From Prorocentrum cordatum (Eukaryota; Sar; Dinophyceae; Prorocentrales; Prorocentraceae), in contig CAUYUJ010002091.1 in the NCBI GenBank assembly GCA_963575745.1, positions 351,223 to 415,222 on the forward strand: a DNA stretch of 64,000 bases. The letters are read 5' to 3'. Below the pieces are notes generated by a model. It was not told the origin of the DNA. It worked only from the letters and a program-made list of their open reading frames with translations, and searched no databases. The position numbers and the translations under genes are program-made. Of this stretch, positions 1 to 10,135 are shown in pieces. Position 1 is the first letter of the stretch. Every line of letters begins with the position of its first letter.

Positions 1-111
1 ATGACTGCCGCTGTTGGGTGGCCGTCCCTACGCCGTGATGCGCCAGCACGGGCGCCGTATGGCAGGGGGAAGACGCCTCAATTGTAGTCTGACGCTGCCC
101 GTGAGCAGGCC

Positions 112-1481
112 TTGCAGTGTCTGGATAAAGACGTATGTGAAGCGTCCACCTTCTCAACGGTAGCGGCCCCCCTTCATTCCGTCGAGGCAATGCTGCGCCA
201 ATGGGGTCTGGAACCGTGGCCCCTCACAGCGGCCAAAGTGCGTGCACTTCGGGCGACGCTGAAGGCGGGCAAGTACCGTTCGGCATCCATGTATTTATCG
301 ACGTACCGGGTGGAAGCCAAGCGTCGGGGCTGCCATCTTACGGGCAGTATGATGCAAGTGCTCAAGGACGCCACGCGCTCGTGCAATCGAGGTTTTGGGC
401 CCCCTGTCCAGGGCCGGTTGGTCTACGGAACTGCCTCGTGGTGGGCGTGTGGTGGTTGACCCGGGAAGTAGAACTCAGCACAACGCGCGCTTGTTTGGTG
501 CGTTTTTGGGGCAATGGAGCTGATTTGGTTGCATCGAGGTGTTTGCCGGCCTCTAAGAACGACTCGACCGCCTTCGGCGCAACCCGGTCTCACGGGCGCT
601 GATGCGGCGAGGCTCTGGGCGCGGTGTTGTGTCCGGCCCACACCATGTTGGCGCAAGTTTGCGTGCTGAGGCAGTTGTTCCCACTGCGGTTCTGCCAGGA
701 TGGGACTCCAGACGCAGATCTTCTTTTATTTCCTACCAGCGAGGGCCACGTGCGCACCAAGGACGTCATGGTCGCGCACATCGCCGCGGCGAAGGACATT
801 CTCCATCTGCGCGGTGCTGGGGTGGACGGCGTACATCGTTGGACTGGCCATTTTTTGCGCGTCACGGGCACGCGGTTCTTGGCTGGCGCGGGGCTTGACA
901 CGTGGGCGGCACAGCTCTTCGGAAAATGGGGGTCCGATGCCGTCCTGGGGTACATCCGCAACGGCCCGCTGACGGTGTCGAGCACGTGGGCCCGGCAAGC
1001 TGCGCGAGGCCGGACTCTGGAAGAGTTGGAGGAATCGGTGCGTCGTGGCCTGTCTCCCCGCCCGCGGGTCGCATGCGCGGCAGGAGAAGCCAGAGCGGTC
1101 TCCGCCGTGGACAACGTCGTCCGCACGGTGGCCAAACAAAGTGTTCTCCCTGAGAGCGCAGTGCACCAGACCAGCGAGGTGTACGACAATCTGAAGGAGA
1201 GCTTGGCCCGCTGCGTAGACAACCCCGCGCAGCAGCCCACCGCGCAATTGACGGCGAGTCCGGAATACCACCTCGCGGTTAACCTAAATTCGGGCATCGT
1301 GCACAGGACAGCGGCCGGGCACACCGTGCCCACGCCATGTGGTTGGGTCATTGCTTGCGGCTGGAAATCATATGATCCAGCAGCGGCGACGATGGAGCAT
1401 ACTCTGCCATCGTCCTACAAGAAGATGCGCTGCAAGTGCCTTCCAGCAGAGCGCGCGTGGGCGAAAACGACCGCCCAGTAG
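112..1481 (+). pseudogene. Tyrosine recombinase (phage-integrase family) pseudogene
   Basis: Family role: site-specific DNA strand exchange through a tyrosine nucleophile. Frame 1 (112 to about 400) encodes an N-terminal SAM-like core-binding region, with PLTAAKVRALRATLKAG followed by KYRSASMYLSTYR. Frame 3 then carries the catalytic part: VWWLTREVELSTTRA with a candidate box-I Arg, LPASKNDSTAFGATRSHG, the box-II H-x-x-R in GHFLRVTGTRFLAGAG, and the late W...Y region KWGSDAVLGYIR. The gene is broken by a frameshift at about 400-440 and by an in-frame TGA at 600-602, at a position where relatives appear to have Cys. The residues after about 1300 look unrelated. Recombinases of this shape are abundant in dinoflagellate genomes (family knowledge). 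Whether it came from a DIRS- or Crypton-like element cannot be told, and no inverted repeats or partner genes are visible. Confidence 0.72.
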
Positions 1482-1892
1482 TAGGATCTCTCTCGCCTGA
1501 CCAGGATTGCTCAATAGGGGGGTCCAGCAGTCATCCCAGACGTGACCGGACTAATCCCGGAGCAGGGCCGCACCGCAATGGAACAAGGCGGCCAGAGTAG
1601 AACACGGGCGGTTGGGCGGGACAGCGCGTACACAATTGTTGGATTCAACGCGATGCGTTGCAGGTAACAATTGTCAATGCGTTGGCGGCGGGGGGGCACA
1701 TGGTCTTATCCCCCTGCCAAGCTTCCGGGGGGCCGGATTCGGCCTTATCCCACTGGTTCATGGCAGTAGGGGGGACATTCCGTCCTCATCCCGCGCCGTG
1801 GCCTCTCCCAGATATTCCTGGCCAGAGATGCCCATGTAGCTCCCTACGTTTCCTCCCATCCTGCAACATGTTATATTGCCTTGCTTCTCGTA
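1482..1892. other. No gene seen
   Basis: No recognisable coding or RNA gene. A short direct repeat, ACAATTGT, occurs near 1632 and 1669. The stretch runs into a GGA-triplet tract. Confidence 0.5.
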
Positions 1893-2051
1893 GGAGGAGG
1901 AGGAGCAGGAGGAGGAGGAGGAGGAGGAGGAGGAGGAGGAGGAGGGGGAGGAGGGGGAGGAGGAGGAGGAGGAGGAGGAGGAGGAGGAGGAGGAGGAGGA
2001 GGAGGAGGAGCAGGAGGAGCAGGAGGAGGAGGAGGAGGTGGAGGAGGAGCA
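1893..2051. repeat. GGA-triplet microsatellite
   Basis: Imperfect (GGA)n with GCA and GGG interruptions. It opens poly-Gly, Arg or Glu frames on one strand and poly-Ser/Leu on the other. These are compositional artefacts, not genes. Confidence 0.95.
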
Positions 2052-2090
2052 GGAGGACGGGTCGCCTAAGCCCTTCGGAGAAACCCTCCA
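2052..2090. repeat. 39-bp block, inverted copy at 36938-36976
   Basis: The block at the edge of the GGA tract contains GGGTCGCCTAAGCCCTTCGG. It is repeated without mismatch, in reverse orientation, at the edge of the CCT tract at 36.9 kb. The triplet tract and its unique border therefore behave as one unit. Confidence 0.85.
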
Positions 2091-2455
2091 TCCCCACTCC
2101 CAGGCTGGTGATCCCCTTGGTCCTGGCCGGGGCTGGGGTAGTTTCTGGGTGTGAGTGGGGGGCCAAAGCGACGCCCTCACCCGCAGCCAGGAGCCTGTGG
2201 ATCATCAGGTCGAGAGTGGATCTCTGGGTGGGGGTTGGGGTTGGCTGTGCTGTCCTCATCTCGACGAGGGCACCGAAACAGTTGAAAAACACCCGCCACT
2301 TTCCTCCGACAGGCGCGCGTGCTCGTGAGGTCCCTGGGCGGCGAGGAAGCCGCCGGCCGCGGCGCGGGGCCGCCCCGCTTGCCGCCGCGCTCGGGCCACT
2401 GCTTCGGTCGGCGGGCCCCCGTGCCTGACGCCCACCGTTCGTCGCCGTCCCCGTC

Positions 2456-2458
2456 GTG

Positions 2459-2498
<40 letters not shown>

Positions 2499-2690
2499 TC
2501 CTCGTCGTCCTCCTCCTCCTCCTCCTCCTTTTCCTCCTCCTCCTCCTCCTCCTCCTCCTCCTCCTCCTCCTCCTCCTCCTCCTCCTCCCCGTCCTCCTTC
2601 TCCTCCTCCTCCTCCTCCTCCTCCTCCTCCTCCTGCTCCTCCTCCTGCTCCTCCTGCGCTTGCCCCCCCTGCGGTCGCAGGCTCCTTCCC
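2456..2690. repeat. CGT then CCT triplet repeat
   Basis: About 45 bp of CGT/TCG units pass directly into about 180 bp of CCT units. The flanking GC-rich sequence (2091-2455 and 2691-2806) shows no recognisable gene, although frames are open on both strands. Confidence 0.92.
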
Positions 2691-2806
2691 CCAGAAGTAT
2701 AGGCCTGGTCGTCATGGAGCGGCGGCGGGCCAGGGCCTCCCAGGCCTGCGCCCTGGGGGTCGGGGGCCTGTGAGCGCCTCCGCCCTCGGGGCGGACGAGC
2801 CCTGCC

Positions 2807-3005
2807 CTTGGCTGCCTCGATACGCCCGTTTTGATACGCAACACGTCCCGTGGTCAAGACGTCCGTGTCAATACATTGCGTGTTGGCTCCACGTACTGGG
2901 CCACGTTTTGGCGAATGTATCGCGTCGGACCTACGTCTTCAGCCTACGTGTTGAGCTCCGTACCAAGACGCTACGTGTTTCGTGTTGCGTATCGGGGCAG
3001 CTAAG
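2807..3005. mobile_element. MITE-like element, family A copy 1 (199 bp)
   Basis: The ends form a terminal inverted repeat: CTTGGCTGCCTCGATACGC on the left, and on the right the complement of CTTAGCTGCCCCGATACGC (17 of 19 match). The 8-bp direct repeat GCCCTGCC flanks it at 2799-2806 and 3006-3013, as expected of a target-site duplication. A second copy of the same length is at 35160-35356. It encodes no transposase. An 8-bp duplication fits a hAT-type or introner-like transposition (inference). Confidence 0.8.
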
Positions 3006-3720
3006 GCCCTGCCGCCTCTCTGCCTCTGCTCGCTCGCTCCTCGGTGGGGGGAGGCGCTTCACGGGTGGGGCGCTCACAGCAGACACCGTCGCGGCGAGTC
3101 CGTGCTCCCGCCTTGGGCCGTGGAGCACCGGCACGCCGCTCCGTCACATTCGCTCGGGCCTCTTCTGCAGCGGTCCACTGCGCGAGTGTGGCGGGGCCCT
3201 TCCTTCCGTAAAGTCAGTGCGCCAGCCTCTCTCTCTCTCTCTCTCTCTCTATGGATGAATCGGCGCGCCTCAGGCTACTTCTGCTCCTCCCCCTCCCCCT
3301 TCCTCGGCCCCCCGAAGAAAATGCACGTGCAGAAACGTTGGGAGGTCCGCGCGGATGGCTTTGGCTGGCGCTGCCCCCCTCCCGTGCCCGCGCTGCGGTA
3401 GGGCGGTCGGACCAGGCCTTGTCCTCTCCACTCGTGTCCTCGTCCTCCTCCCCGCCTCGGGCTCGTGCTCTTCGGGCGCCCCGGCCGTCCGCGGCCCTCT
3501 CCCACCGTACATCCCGCCGCCTTCGCGCCCTTGCGCCTCATGCTCTTCCTTCCGCCCCTGCGCCTCATGCTCTCCACGGCAGCCCTGCTGCAGCTCGGCC
3601 TCCGCCCGGATCCGAGGCGCCGCAGATCGAAAGTGCTCGTCCTTCTCGTGGTCGTCGTCGCTCTGCTCCACCCCTTCCAGGGCGAGCGGGACCCTAAAAC
3701 AGGGCTAGATCGGGATAAAT
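3006..3720. other. No gene seen; CT microsatellite at 3229-3250
   Basis: GC-rich sequence with open frames on both strands but no domain I recognise. A (CT)n run lies at 3229-3250. A short stretch near 3340-3357 (GGAGGTCCGCGCGGA) matches the core of the foldback family seen at 50.4 and 62.5 kb. Confidence 0.5.
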
Positions 3721-3773
3721 CGCTCCAGAGCGTTCCGGAGCGCTCTCAGAGCGTTCCAGAACGCTCTGGAGCG
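3721..3773. other. Perfect 15-bp inverted repeat (hairpin)
   Basis: CGCTCCAGAGCGTTC at 3721-3735 is mirrored exactly by GAACGCTCTGGAGCG at 3759-3773. The 23-nt loop repeats the same motif twice more (GGAGCGCTC, AGAGCGTTCC). The stem could be cruciform DNA or an RNA hairpin. No function is evident. Confidence 0.7.
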
Positions 3774-4019
3774 GCCGCGGCGCCCAATACATCCTCCAAA
3801 CCCGCCGATTCTCAGAGATTTCGAGTTATCCCGATCCGATTTTGTCCCGATCTTCGTGTCGTTTTAGACCCGGGCTCCTGGGGCGTGCGCTCACGACGCA
3901 CGAGCCCAGATCGGACGGGTACTGGCGGTGCAGGGCGCCCGCCTCCGAGCAGACGCTACGGACAGCTCGGGGCCCCCTCGGGCCGCCGTGGGCCTTTGTT
4001 TCGACCGTGTGGGGAGGGT

Positions 4020-4340
4020 GTGAGGGCCTCCCTCCTCCTTGGCCAGTGTTGTGACACTCCTGGGGCCTCTGGGTGTTCTCTGGAGGCCTTCTCCAGGCAG
4101 CCTACGGCTCTCTCAGGGGGCCGTCTTGGCGCCCTCTTGGGGTCCTCGGTGACCGCAAGTGGAACAGTGCGCGACCGAACGTCTGAAGGGCATCAAATTA
4201 TTGTCGGCTTCCCGAGGCCCTCCTGGGAGCCGCGCTGGGGATGTCTTGAAAGCCTCTTGGGGCCACTTCGACGGCCACGTCCACGCCCCTTGAGGCATTC
4301 GTGGGGACTGCTGGGCGCCCTTTGAGGCGATGTTGGGCCC
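4020..4340. repeat. Degenerate GGCCTCTTGGGG-type minisatellite
   Basis: Loose iteration of GGCC, CTCTTGG and CCTCTGG words without fixed phase. It resembles 8880-9060 and 28210-28560. Confidence 0.55.
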
Positions 4341-4440
4341 TCTCGACAAGAGGGCCCAACATCGCCACAAGTAGGCCCAGGTTCCAGAAGTTGTGGCGGC
4401 CTACCTGGGCCGTCTCGGAGGCCGTCGAGCATGCTGGAGT

Positions 4441-4590
4441 CAGGAGGGAAAGAAACACACAGACACAATTAATCGTCGACTCCCAGGAAAATGTTGGAAC
4501 ATATGGGAAGTGAGGGGGAGACGAAAACACAGAAAATATAGGAAAAACGGAGTCCTGAGATGTGACATGTGTGTATTTATTTGTGTGTCC
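4441..4590. repeat. Dispersed repeat family B, copy 1
   Basis: About 150 bp running from CAGGAGGGAAA through ATCGTCGACTCCCAGGAAAA and an ATATGGGAAGTG...GACGAAAACACAGAAAATAT core to TATTTGTGTGTCC. Three more copies, all in the same orientation, are at 48985-49133, 57511-57658 and 63632-63779. No clear terminal inverted repeats, and no coding capacity conserved in all copies. Confidence 0.85.
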
Positions 4591-5202
4591 TTGGCCATTT
4601 CATGGAGAGAGAGCCCCAGGGGAAGCGTCGGGCAGCCTCTGGAGACTCGGGAGAGCAGGGCGTGCGTGTGCACTTTTCTCGCTTTCCTCGGCAAGGGCCA
4701 CCGAGGCATTCTGCCGCTCATCAGCGTGGCGGATCTGCGACTGTGGGGAAGAAGTGCCGCACGGCGCTCTGAGGAGACGCAAAGACGCTGTTGCCCTGTG
4801 GCCCTGCCGCTCCTCGGCGCGACGGTGACATCCGGACGGTGGGAGTTCGGTGTGCTGCCTGGCCTGATGCAAACACGACGTGCTGATTGAACGCGGAGCC
4901 GACGGATGCGCGACCGTATAAAGTCAGCTTGTGATGAACAGCTGGTGCCCCTCTCCTGGGGCTGATGAATGGACCCCGCGGGGGGCGGAACCAATTTTTG
5001 AATCACGCGCGCCAGGGGGTCGTCGCGGGCGCCGCCGGGCGCCGCCGAGGGGATCGTGTGCCCCCCTGCACGGCAGCCTCAGAGCGATTGCCTTGTCGTA
5101 TATATATATATATGTGTGTGTGTGTGTTGTTACAGGGATCGTAGACATCCGAGGCGGAGTTTTTCCCCCTCCCAGGCTGACTGCTGACGCGCCACGGTCG
5201 TA
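4591..5202. other. No gene seen; TA/TG microsatellite
   Basis: Contains a (TA)n(TG)n run near 5099-5127. One frame near 4730 reads SVADLRLWG, faintly like a WD-repeat strand, but without a usable exon around it. Confidence 0.5.
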
Positions 5203-5810
5203 CAATCGTCGTCGTCGTTGTCGTCGTCGTTTTCGTCATCGTCGCCGCCGTCGTCGCGTTGTCGTTTTCGTCGTCGTCGTCCTCGTCGTCGTCGTCGCCG
5301 TCGTCGTGGTCCTTGGTCCGTGGCCCCAGTCGTCGATTGCGGCGCGCCGGCTCAGCCCCCTCTCCCCCCTCTATGGGGCATCTGCAGTGCGTCGTCGTCG
5401 GTCGCCGCCGTCGTCGCGTTGTCATCGTCGTCGTCGTCGTGCCGTCGTCGTCGCCGTCGCCGCCGTCGCCGTCGTCGTCGTCGTCGTCGTCATCGTCGTC
5501 ATCGTTGTCATCGTCGTCGTCGTCGCCGTCGTCAGCGCGTTGTCGTTTTCGTCATCTTCGTCGTCGTGGTCGTGGTCTTCGTCGTCGTCCTCATCCTCGT
5601 CCTAGTCTTCGTTCTCGTCCTCGTCGTCGTCGTTGTCGTCGTCGTCGTCGTCGGCGAGCACAGCGGGCATGCGCAGCCCCCCCCGCCCGCCCCCCATGGA
5701 GCATCCACAGTGCGTCGTCGTCGTCGCCGTCGTCGTCGTCTTCGTGGTCGTGGTCTTTGTCCTCGTCCTCGTCCTCGTCGTCGTCGTCGTCGGTGCCGTC
5801 GTCGCCATCG
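5203..5810. repeat. GTC/TCG triplet-repeat tract
   Basis: About 600 bp of interrupted GTC/CGT units, giving poly-Val, Ser, Arg, Thr or Asp frames depending on phase. Short GC-rich islands inside (5300-5390, 5655-5710) resemble each other: both carry a GCTCAGCCCC- or GCGCAGCCCC-type stretch and ATCTGCAGTGCGTCG or ATCCACAGTGCGTCG. This suggests internal duplication. Confidence 0.9.
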
Positions 5811-5964
5811 GATATTGCAGTGGAGAGGGAGGGCACAAAAGGAGGCGGAAAAACCCGTTCCGCCTGTTGTTGTCGCTTCCCTCCCCGCTGTCTTCTTGTT
5901 TGTAGCCATGCTGGCACCGCCCGCCAGCTGAGGCGCCCTTTCCCACGCCTCGTTTTCTCTCCTG

Positions 5965-5986
5965 TCTGTAACCGTTTTGGCTCAAC
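5965..5986 (+). other. Spliced-leader-like relic
   Basis: These 22 bases match the dinoflagellate trans-spliced leader (known from mRNA 5' ends) at 18 of 22 positions, including the run TTTTGGCTCAA. Relict leader sequences inside dinoflagellate genomes mark retroposed mRNAs. No recognisable retrocopied gene follows, so any retrocopy would be old. Confidence 0.4.
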
Positions 5987-8900
5987 CGCACCGCCATAGC
6001 GCAGGCGCTGCTGTCCCCCTCCGCTGAAGCGGTGCCGCTTGCGCCGCGCCTGTCGCCCTCCTGCTGCCGGCCTGGCGCTGGCGCTGATCACCAACGCCGC
6101 CGCCGTGCGTTTCCATGCGGCGGGCGCCCCCGCCCGCGATTTGCCCGAGCAAGGGAACCATTTTTTAAATCACGCGCCCCGCTTGTATTCGTTAGCCACA
6201 AGCTGATTTTACCCAGCACAGCTGCGATAAGCAACTTGCGCGTGCTTTCGACATGTTGCGCTTGCCAGCCGCCCCAAATTTCGAACTTGCGCAATTGGGG
6301 CAAGGCGTCCTGTAGGATGATGCAAGGTCAGTGTGCTGGACCGCAGCTGTCCACGAATATTGGTCCTTCGAGCCAGTTGCGTAGCAAGACATCTATTGCC
6401 ACGATTTTGTACGTTCGCGGGAAAGCTGAAGGCCATGCGATGTGATGTTGGCCCCCCGATTCCCGCCGCCCCACCGACTGGCCGCCCAGTTTTGTGATGC
6501 CCCGCCCTCCGCCGCAGCCAAGAGGAGGAGGACGACGACGACGATGACGACGACGATGAACAGGGGTCATTGGTACAGGGTCGTGCCCCCGCTCGTCGCC
6601 CGCGGGTGTCCTCGGATAGCCCCCCTTGTGGCATTTCTAGCGCCACTCCTTTCCCAGTGCCTGGTTTCCCAGGACCGTCAGCCGAGGTCCTTCCGCCCGC
6701 CCAGTGTGCGAAGGAAGCACTTGCGCCGACGGAAACTGTCCACCGCCGCGCCCGCACGAGCACATGTTCTTGCGGACGTATCCGCCTGGCCGCCCGCAGC
6801 ACACAGCTCGAACCTCCCCGACGTCGCTCCTTGACGGGAGAGCGCCCCGGGCAACCGCCGCCGAGGACGTCGCGGACGTGCCCCTGAGCCAAGTGGCCAC
6901 CGTGCGCGATGCCACGGGCTCGGTGCTGCAGACGGGGCGCCGACGCCTTGCAGGGGGCTTCTGGGGGGATCCAGCCCCCGTGTACTCCGCGGGAGTTGGA
7001 TGCGGGGATGGCTCAGTCCAACGATTGGCGTTACCCCCGATTGCCAAATCGCGCTGGCGAGTGAACTACGTACCTTGGAGTGATGACTCGATGAAGGTCG
7101 TGCACAGAGAACGCAGCACGGTCGCGACATCGTCGGACATAAAGCCGAGGGCATTCTCGCCGGGCAAGGCGCTTGCACGTGCGAGTTTCTCAAATGTCAT
7201 TATGCCTGAATTGTTCTGGGTCATATGAACAAGAGGGTCAGTGCGATATGTGTCAGTCGTTCCCTCTGGACCTTCGGGTGCCATGGGTGTCATCGGGGGT
7301 TCCTTGTCGCTCCAGGGTCCCTAGGTTTCCTCTGGAGGTGTTTGTTGTTTGTTTCCCGTGTGTGGTATGTGTCGCGTTGCTTTGCTTGATGTGATGTGCA
7401 TTGCCGTTGCTTGCTCTAATGTGATTCCCCCTGATATGTAACGCTCCGTCGAGATACGCAGTGCTACCCTATATTCGGCATACTATGGCATGTAATGCTG
7501 CGTTACGCCAGCAGTGCCATGACATGATTCGCAGCAGTGTTTGGACAAGCTGCACAGTGCGATACAGCACAGTGCAATGCAATGCAACACAAGGCTTGTC
7601 TGTGCAGTGCAACTCTTTGCCATGCCATGCCATGCTGTGCAGTAGTTTGCGTGACCATGATTGGTTTCGCATTGCCCCGGGCCATGCCAGGCTGTACAAG
7701 GAATCTCGATGATAGTACATGCGATGGTTTGTCATGGAATGTCATTCTAAGGCATGCAACGGAATACCACAACAGAAACCACACGCCCAGATTGGGGTCG
7801 GCCCTTGTTCACTGAAGTAATTCCTAACCCTCCGCTTGTCCCCGCTGGCCCATCCAGCGACAAATATCTCGTCACTCCTTGAGTGATCTCACGTTCAATC
7901 AGCTTGACTGCTGTAGCCTGCAATCGTCTGGGCGCGTGCGTTCGAATCCGACGCGTGAGGCTTGACATTGTGTCATGAACTCGAATATGATCAGTAGGTT
8001 ACCACTCTCAAATCAAGAGTTCCCTTGTGTCTTTTGCTTCGCAACCCAAGCCTTCTGCATTCCTATGACAATGTGGCCCTCGGAATGGTCTTGTGTCCTA
8101 TCGCGTGTTCCCTCCAATCAAGCTCGACCGTACGTGACTATGTGGTGTTGTTAGTCTTCGTTGGTGCGCAACCTGGTGTCCCGTTCGTCTGCGGACGCCT
8201 GGGCGTGCAATGTCGACACTCCAAGATGTGCGACTTATCGAGTGTCCTTATCCTTCTTCTTTCCCTGAGTGTGTTCGTACACTCTGTTGGCCACCGCTCT
8301 CCCGTATCTAGTTGTCCAACCTGCAATTCCTTGTTTGCCATGTTCTCCCTTCCTGATTGTCCTCGTTGTACGTGTGCTCTTTTCTAAGCCACCTATGAGT
8401 CCGCACTCAGCGAGAGGCAGTCCTGCGGACACATGAGTGGATTACGCTCATCTGGCCTGGCTTGCTCAGGCTTGTTCAATTTGTGCCCTGGTTTGTTAGT
8501 GACTGGCTTTGTCTGGGCTGGTCGATTCTTGCTGCACCGCCTGGCGTGTTGGGATCTAGTGTAGCATGGTCTGGTGTCACGTGATATGGTGGAGTCCGTC
8601 GTGATCGAGTGTTAGAGAAGGAATATGTACTCCATAACGACAGGAGCGTCGCGCAATTGTCGAGAGATGTTCGCCCGCCTCTTGGGGACCTGCTCGGCCG
8701 TTTTGGTTGTTGTCTGTGTGCTGTGTGTGTATTTGCACCGACCTTTCTACGCCGCGCCGCTGCGCGCGTGGCCGCGACGCCAGAAAGTGTGTGTGTGTGT
8801 GGTCCCCGAGCGAGCGACCCAGTCGATCTCCATGGGGCGGATCTTTGGTCTCCCCGCTTCGTGAGTTGGCCCGGCCGAGTATGACGGGTGATTCTCAGGC

Positions 8901-9660
8901 CGTCTTGGGGGCCTCTCGGAGGCTCCTCGTGTCGTCTCAGGAGTACTTGGGACGCCTCTTGGACGCCTCTTGGATGCCTCTTGGATGCCTCTTGTGCTGT
9001 TTTAGGAGGCTCTTGGACGAGTCTAGGAGAGCCTATTGGGTCATCTTGGGGACCTAGCAGGCCTGTGCTGCCCGAAAGCGTCGCCCTTTGAGGCTCCTTC
9101 TGGGATGCCGAAAATGGCCAAAGGCATGCAGTGTTCACAATGATTTGCGCTCATCCAGGTCACATTTCCACAAATGCTAAAGAGTAGAAAAGCTGCACGC
9201 CTTGTCTCTGGAGAGCTTCGGACCTTACGGAGTTCCCGTGCTCACCTGGACCTTTTTCTGCTGCGGGTCCCGTGGAAGCCTTAGGTCGTGTCTGCAGTCG
9301 CCGTGTAGCGCTCGGGACACAGAAGGCTCCTAAACTACAGGCTAGCTGGAAAAGGCAATCGGGGGCAACCCACAGTTATTTCCAGTCTTGACTAGTGGTC
9401 ATTCAATTGTTCTATCCCTGACCACCATCTCTTTCGCTTCAGTGTCTGGATGTATCTCAGTCCACGTTTCCATGTTTGTAGAATATCTAGTTCGAGTTCC
9501 CCAGTATCCCTGTAGGAGACCGCTGCGTGCAAAACAGTTCGAAAGAGACACGGGCACTTCTGCGCTGGAGCTCTCAGCACGACCTCGTGCCCCCCCCTTT
9601 GCCCATGGGCAGGACCTCTTATGCGGCAGGCGGGAAAAACATGCGTGCACTAATCCAGAT
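5987..9660. other. No recognised gene; low-complexity patches
   Basis: A (GAC)n patch lies at 6525-6557. One longer open frame (6704-7228, plus) has normal amino-acid composition but matches nothing I recognise. 7460-7790 is rich in ATGCA/TGCAATGC words. 8880-9060 contains repeated GCCTCTTGGAT units. A GTTCGAATCC motif near 7944 resembles a pol III B box, but no tRNA fold could be drawn. Confidence 0.5.
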
Positions 9661-10135
9661 CGTGAGGAGGAAGAGGAGGATGAGGAGGAGAAGGAGGAAG
9701 AGGAGTGCTAGGCATCCTGAGGTGCTGTTTGTGGCACCGTCAAGCCAGAAGGAGGAGGAGGAGGAGGAGGAGGAGGAGCAGGAGGAGGAGGAGGAGGGGG
9801 AGGAGTGCGATGCATCCTGGGATGCTGTCCGTGGCGCAGTCAAATTAGAAAGGGACATGGGGCGAGTGTGAGCCGGACGTGGGGCCCCCTGCCGAGTGCA
9901 ACAGGCACGCTGCGCGGAAGGAGGAGCCCGAGGATGATGAGGAGGAGGCTGGAGGAGGAGGCGGGAGGAGGAGGAGGAGGAGGAGGAGGACGTTGAGGAG
10001 GAGGAGGAGGAGTGAGGAGGAGAAGGAGGAGGAGGAGGAGGAGGAGAATGATGAGGAGGAGGAGGAGCAGGAGGGGTTGGAGGAGGAGAACGAGGAGGAG
10101 GAGGAGCAGGAGGAGCAGGAGGAGGAGCGGAACCC
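9661..10135. repeat. GGA-triplet tracts in three blocks
   Basis: Blocks at about 9661-9715, 9750-9815 and 9920-10135, separated by semi-unique sequence. GATGCATCCTGGGATGCTGT near 9809 echoes GCATCCTGAGGTGCTGT near 9711, so the blocks are themselves a tandem duplication. Confidence 0.9.

Noticed and set aside
1786-2857. Long minus-strand frames of 226-352 codons
   Set aside because: They consist largely of poly-Leu, Arg, Glu and Asp from GGA/CCT and CGT tracts.
4690-4790. GKGHRGILPLISVADLRLWG, resembling a compressed WD repeat
   Set aside because: Distance from GH to the LRLW motif is far too short and no credible splice sites restore it.
5003-5425. Asp/Thr-rich proteins in the GTC tract as antifreeze- or biomineral-like proteins
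   Set aside because: Every phase of the same triplet repeat is open and no start, signal or non-repeat domain is attached.
7870-7985. Possible tRNA or pol III element around GTTCGAATCC
   Set aside because: The B-box-like motif is good, but the T stem has two mismatched pairs and no matching acceptor stem, D arm or anticodon arm can be drawn.
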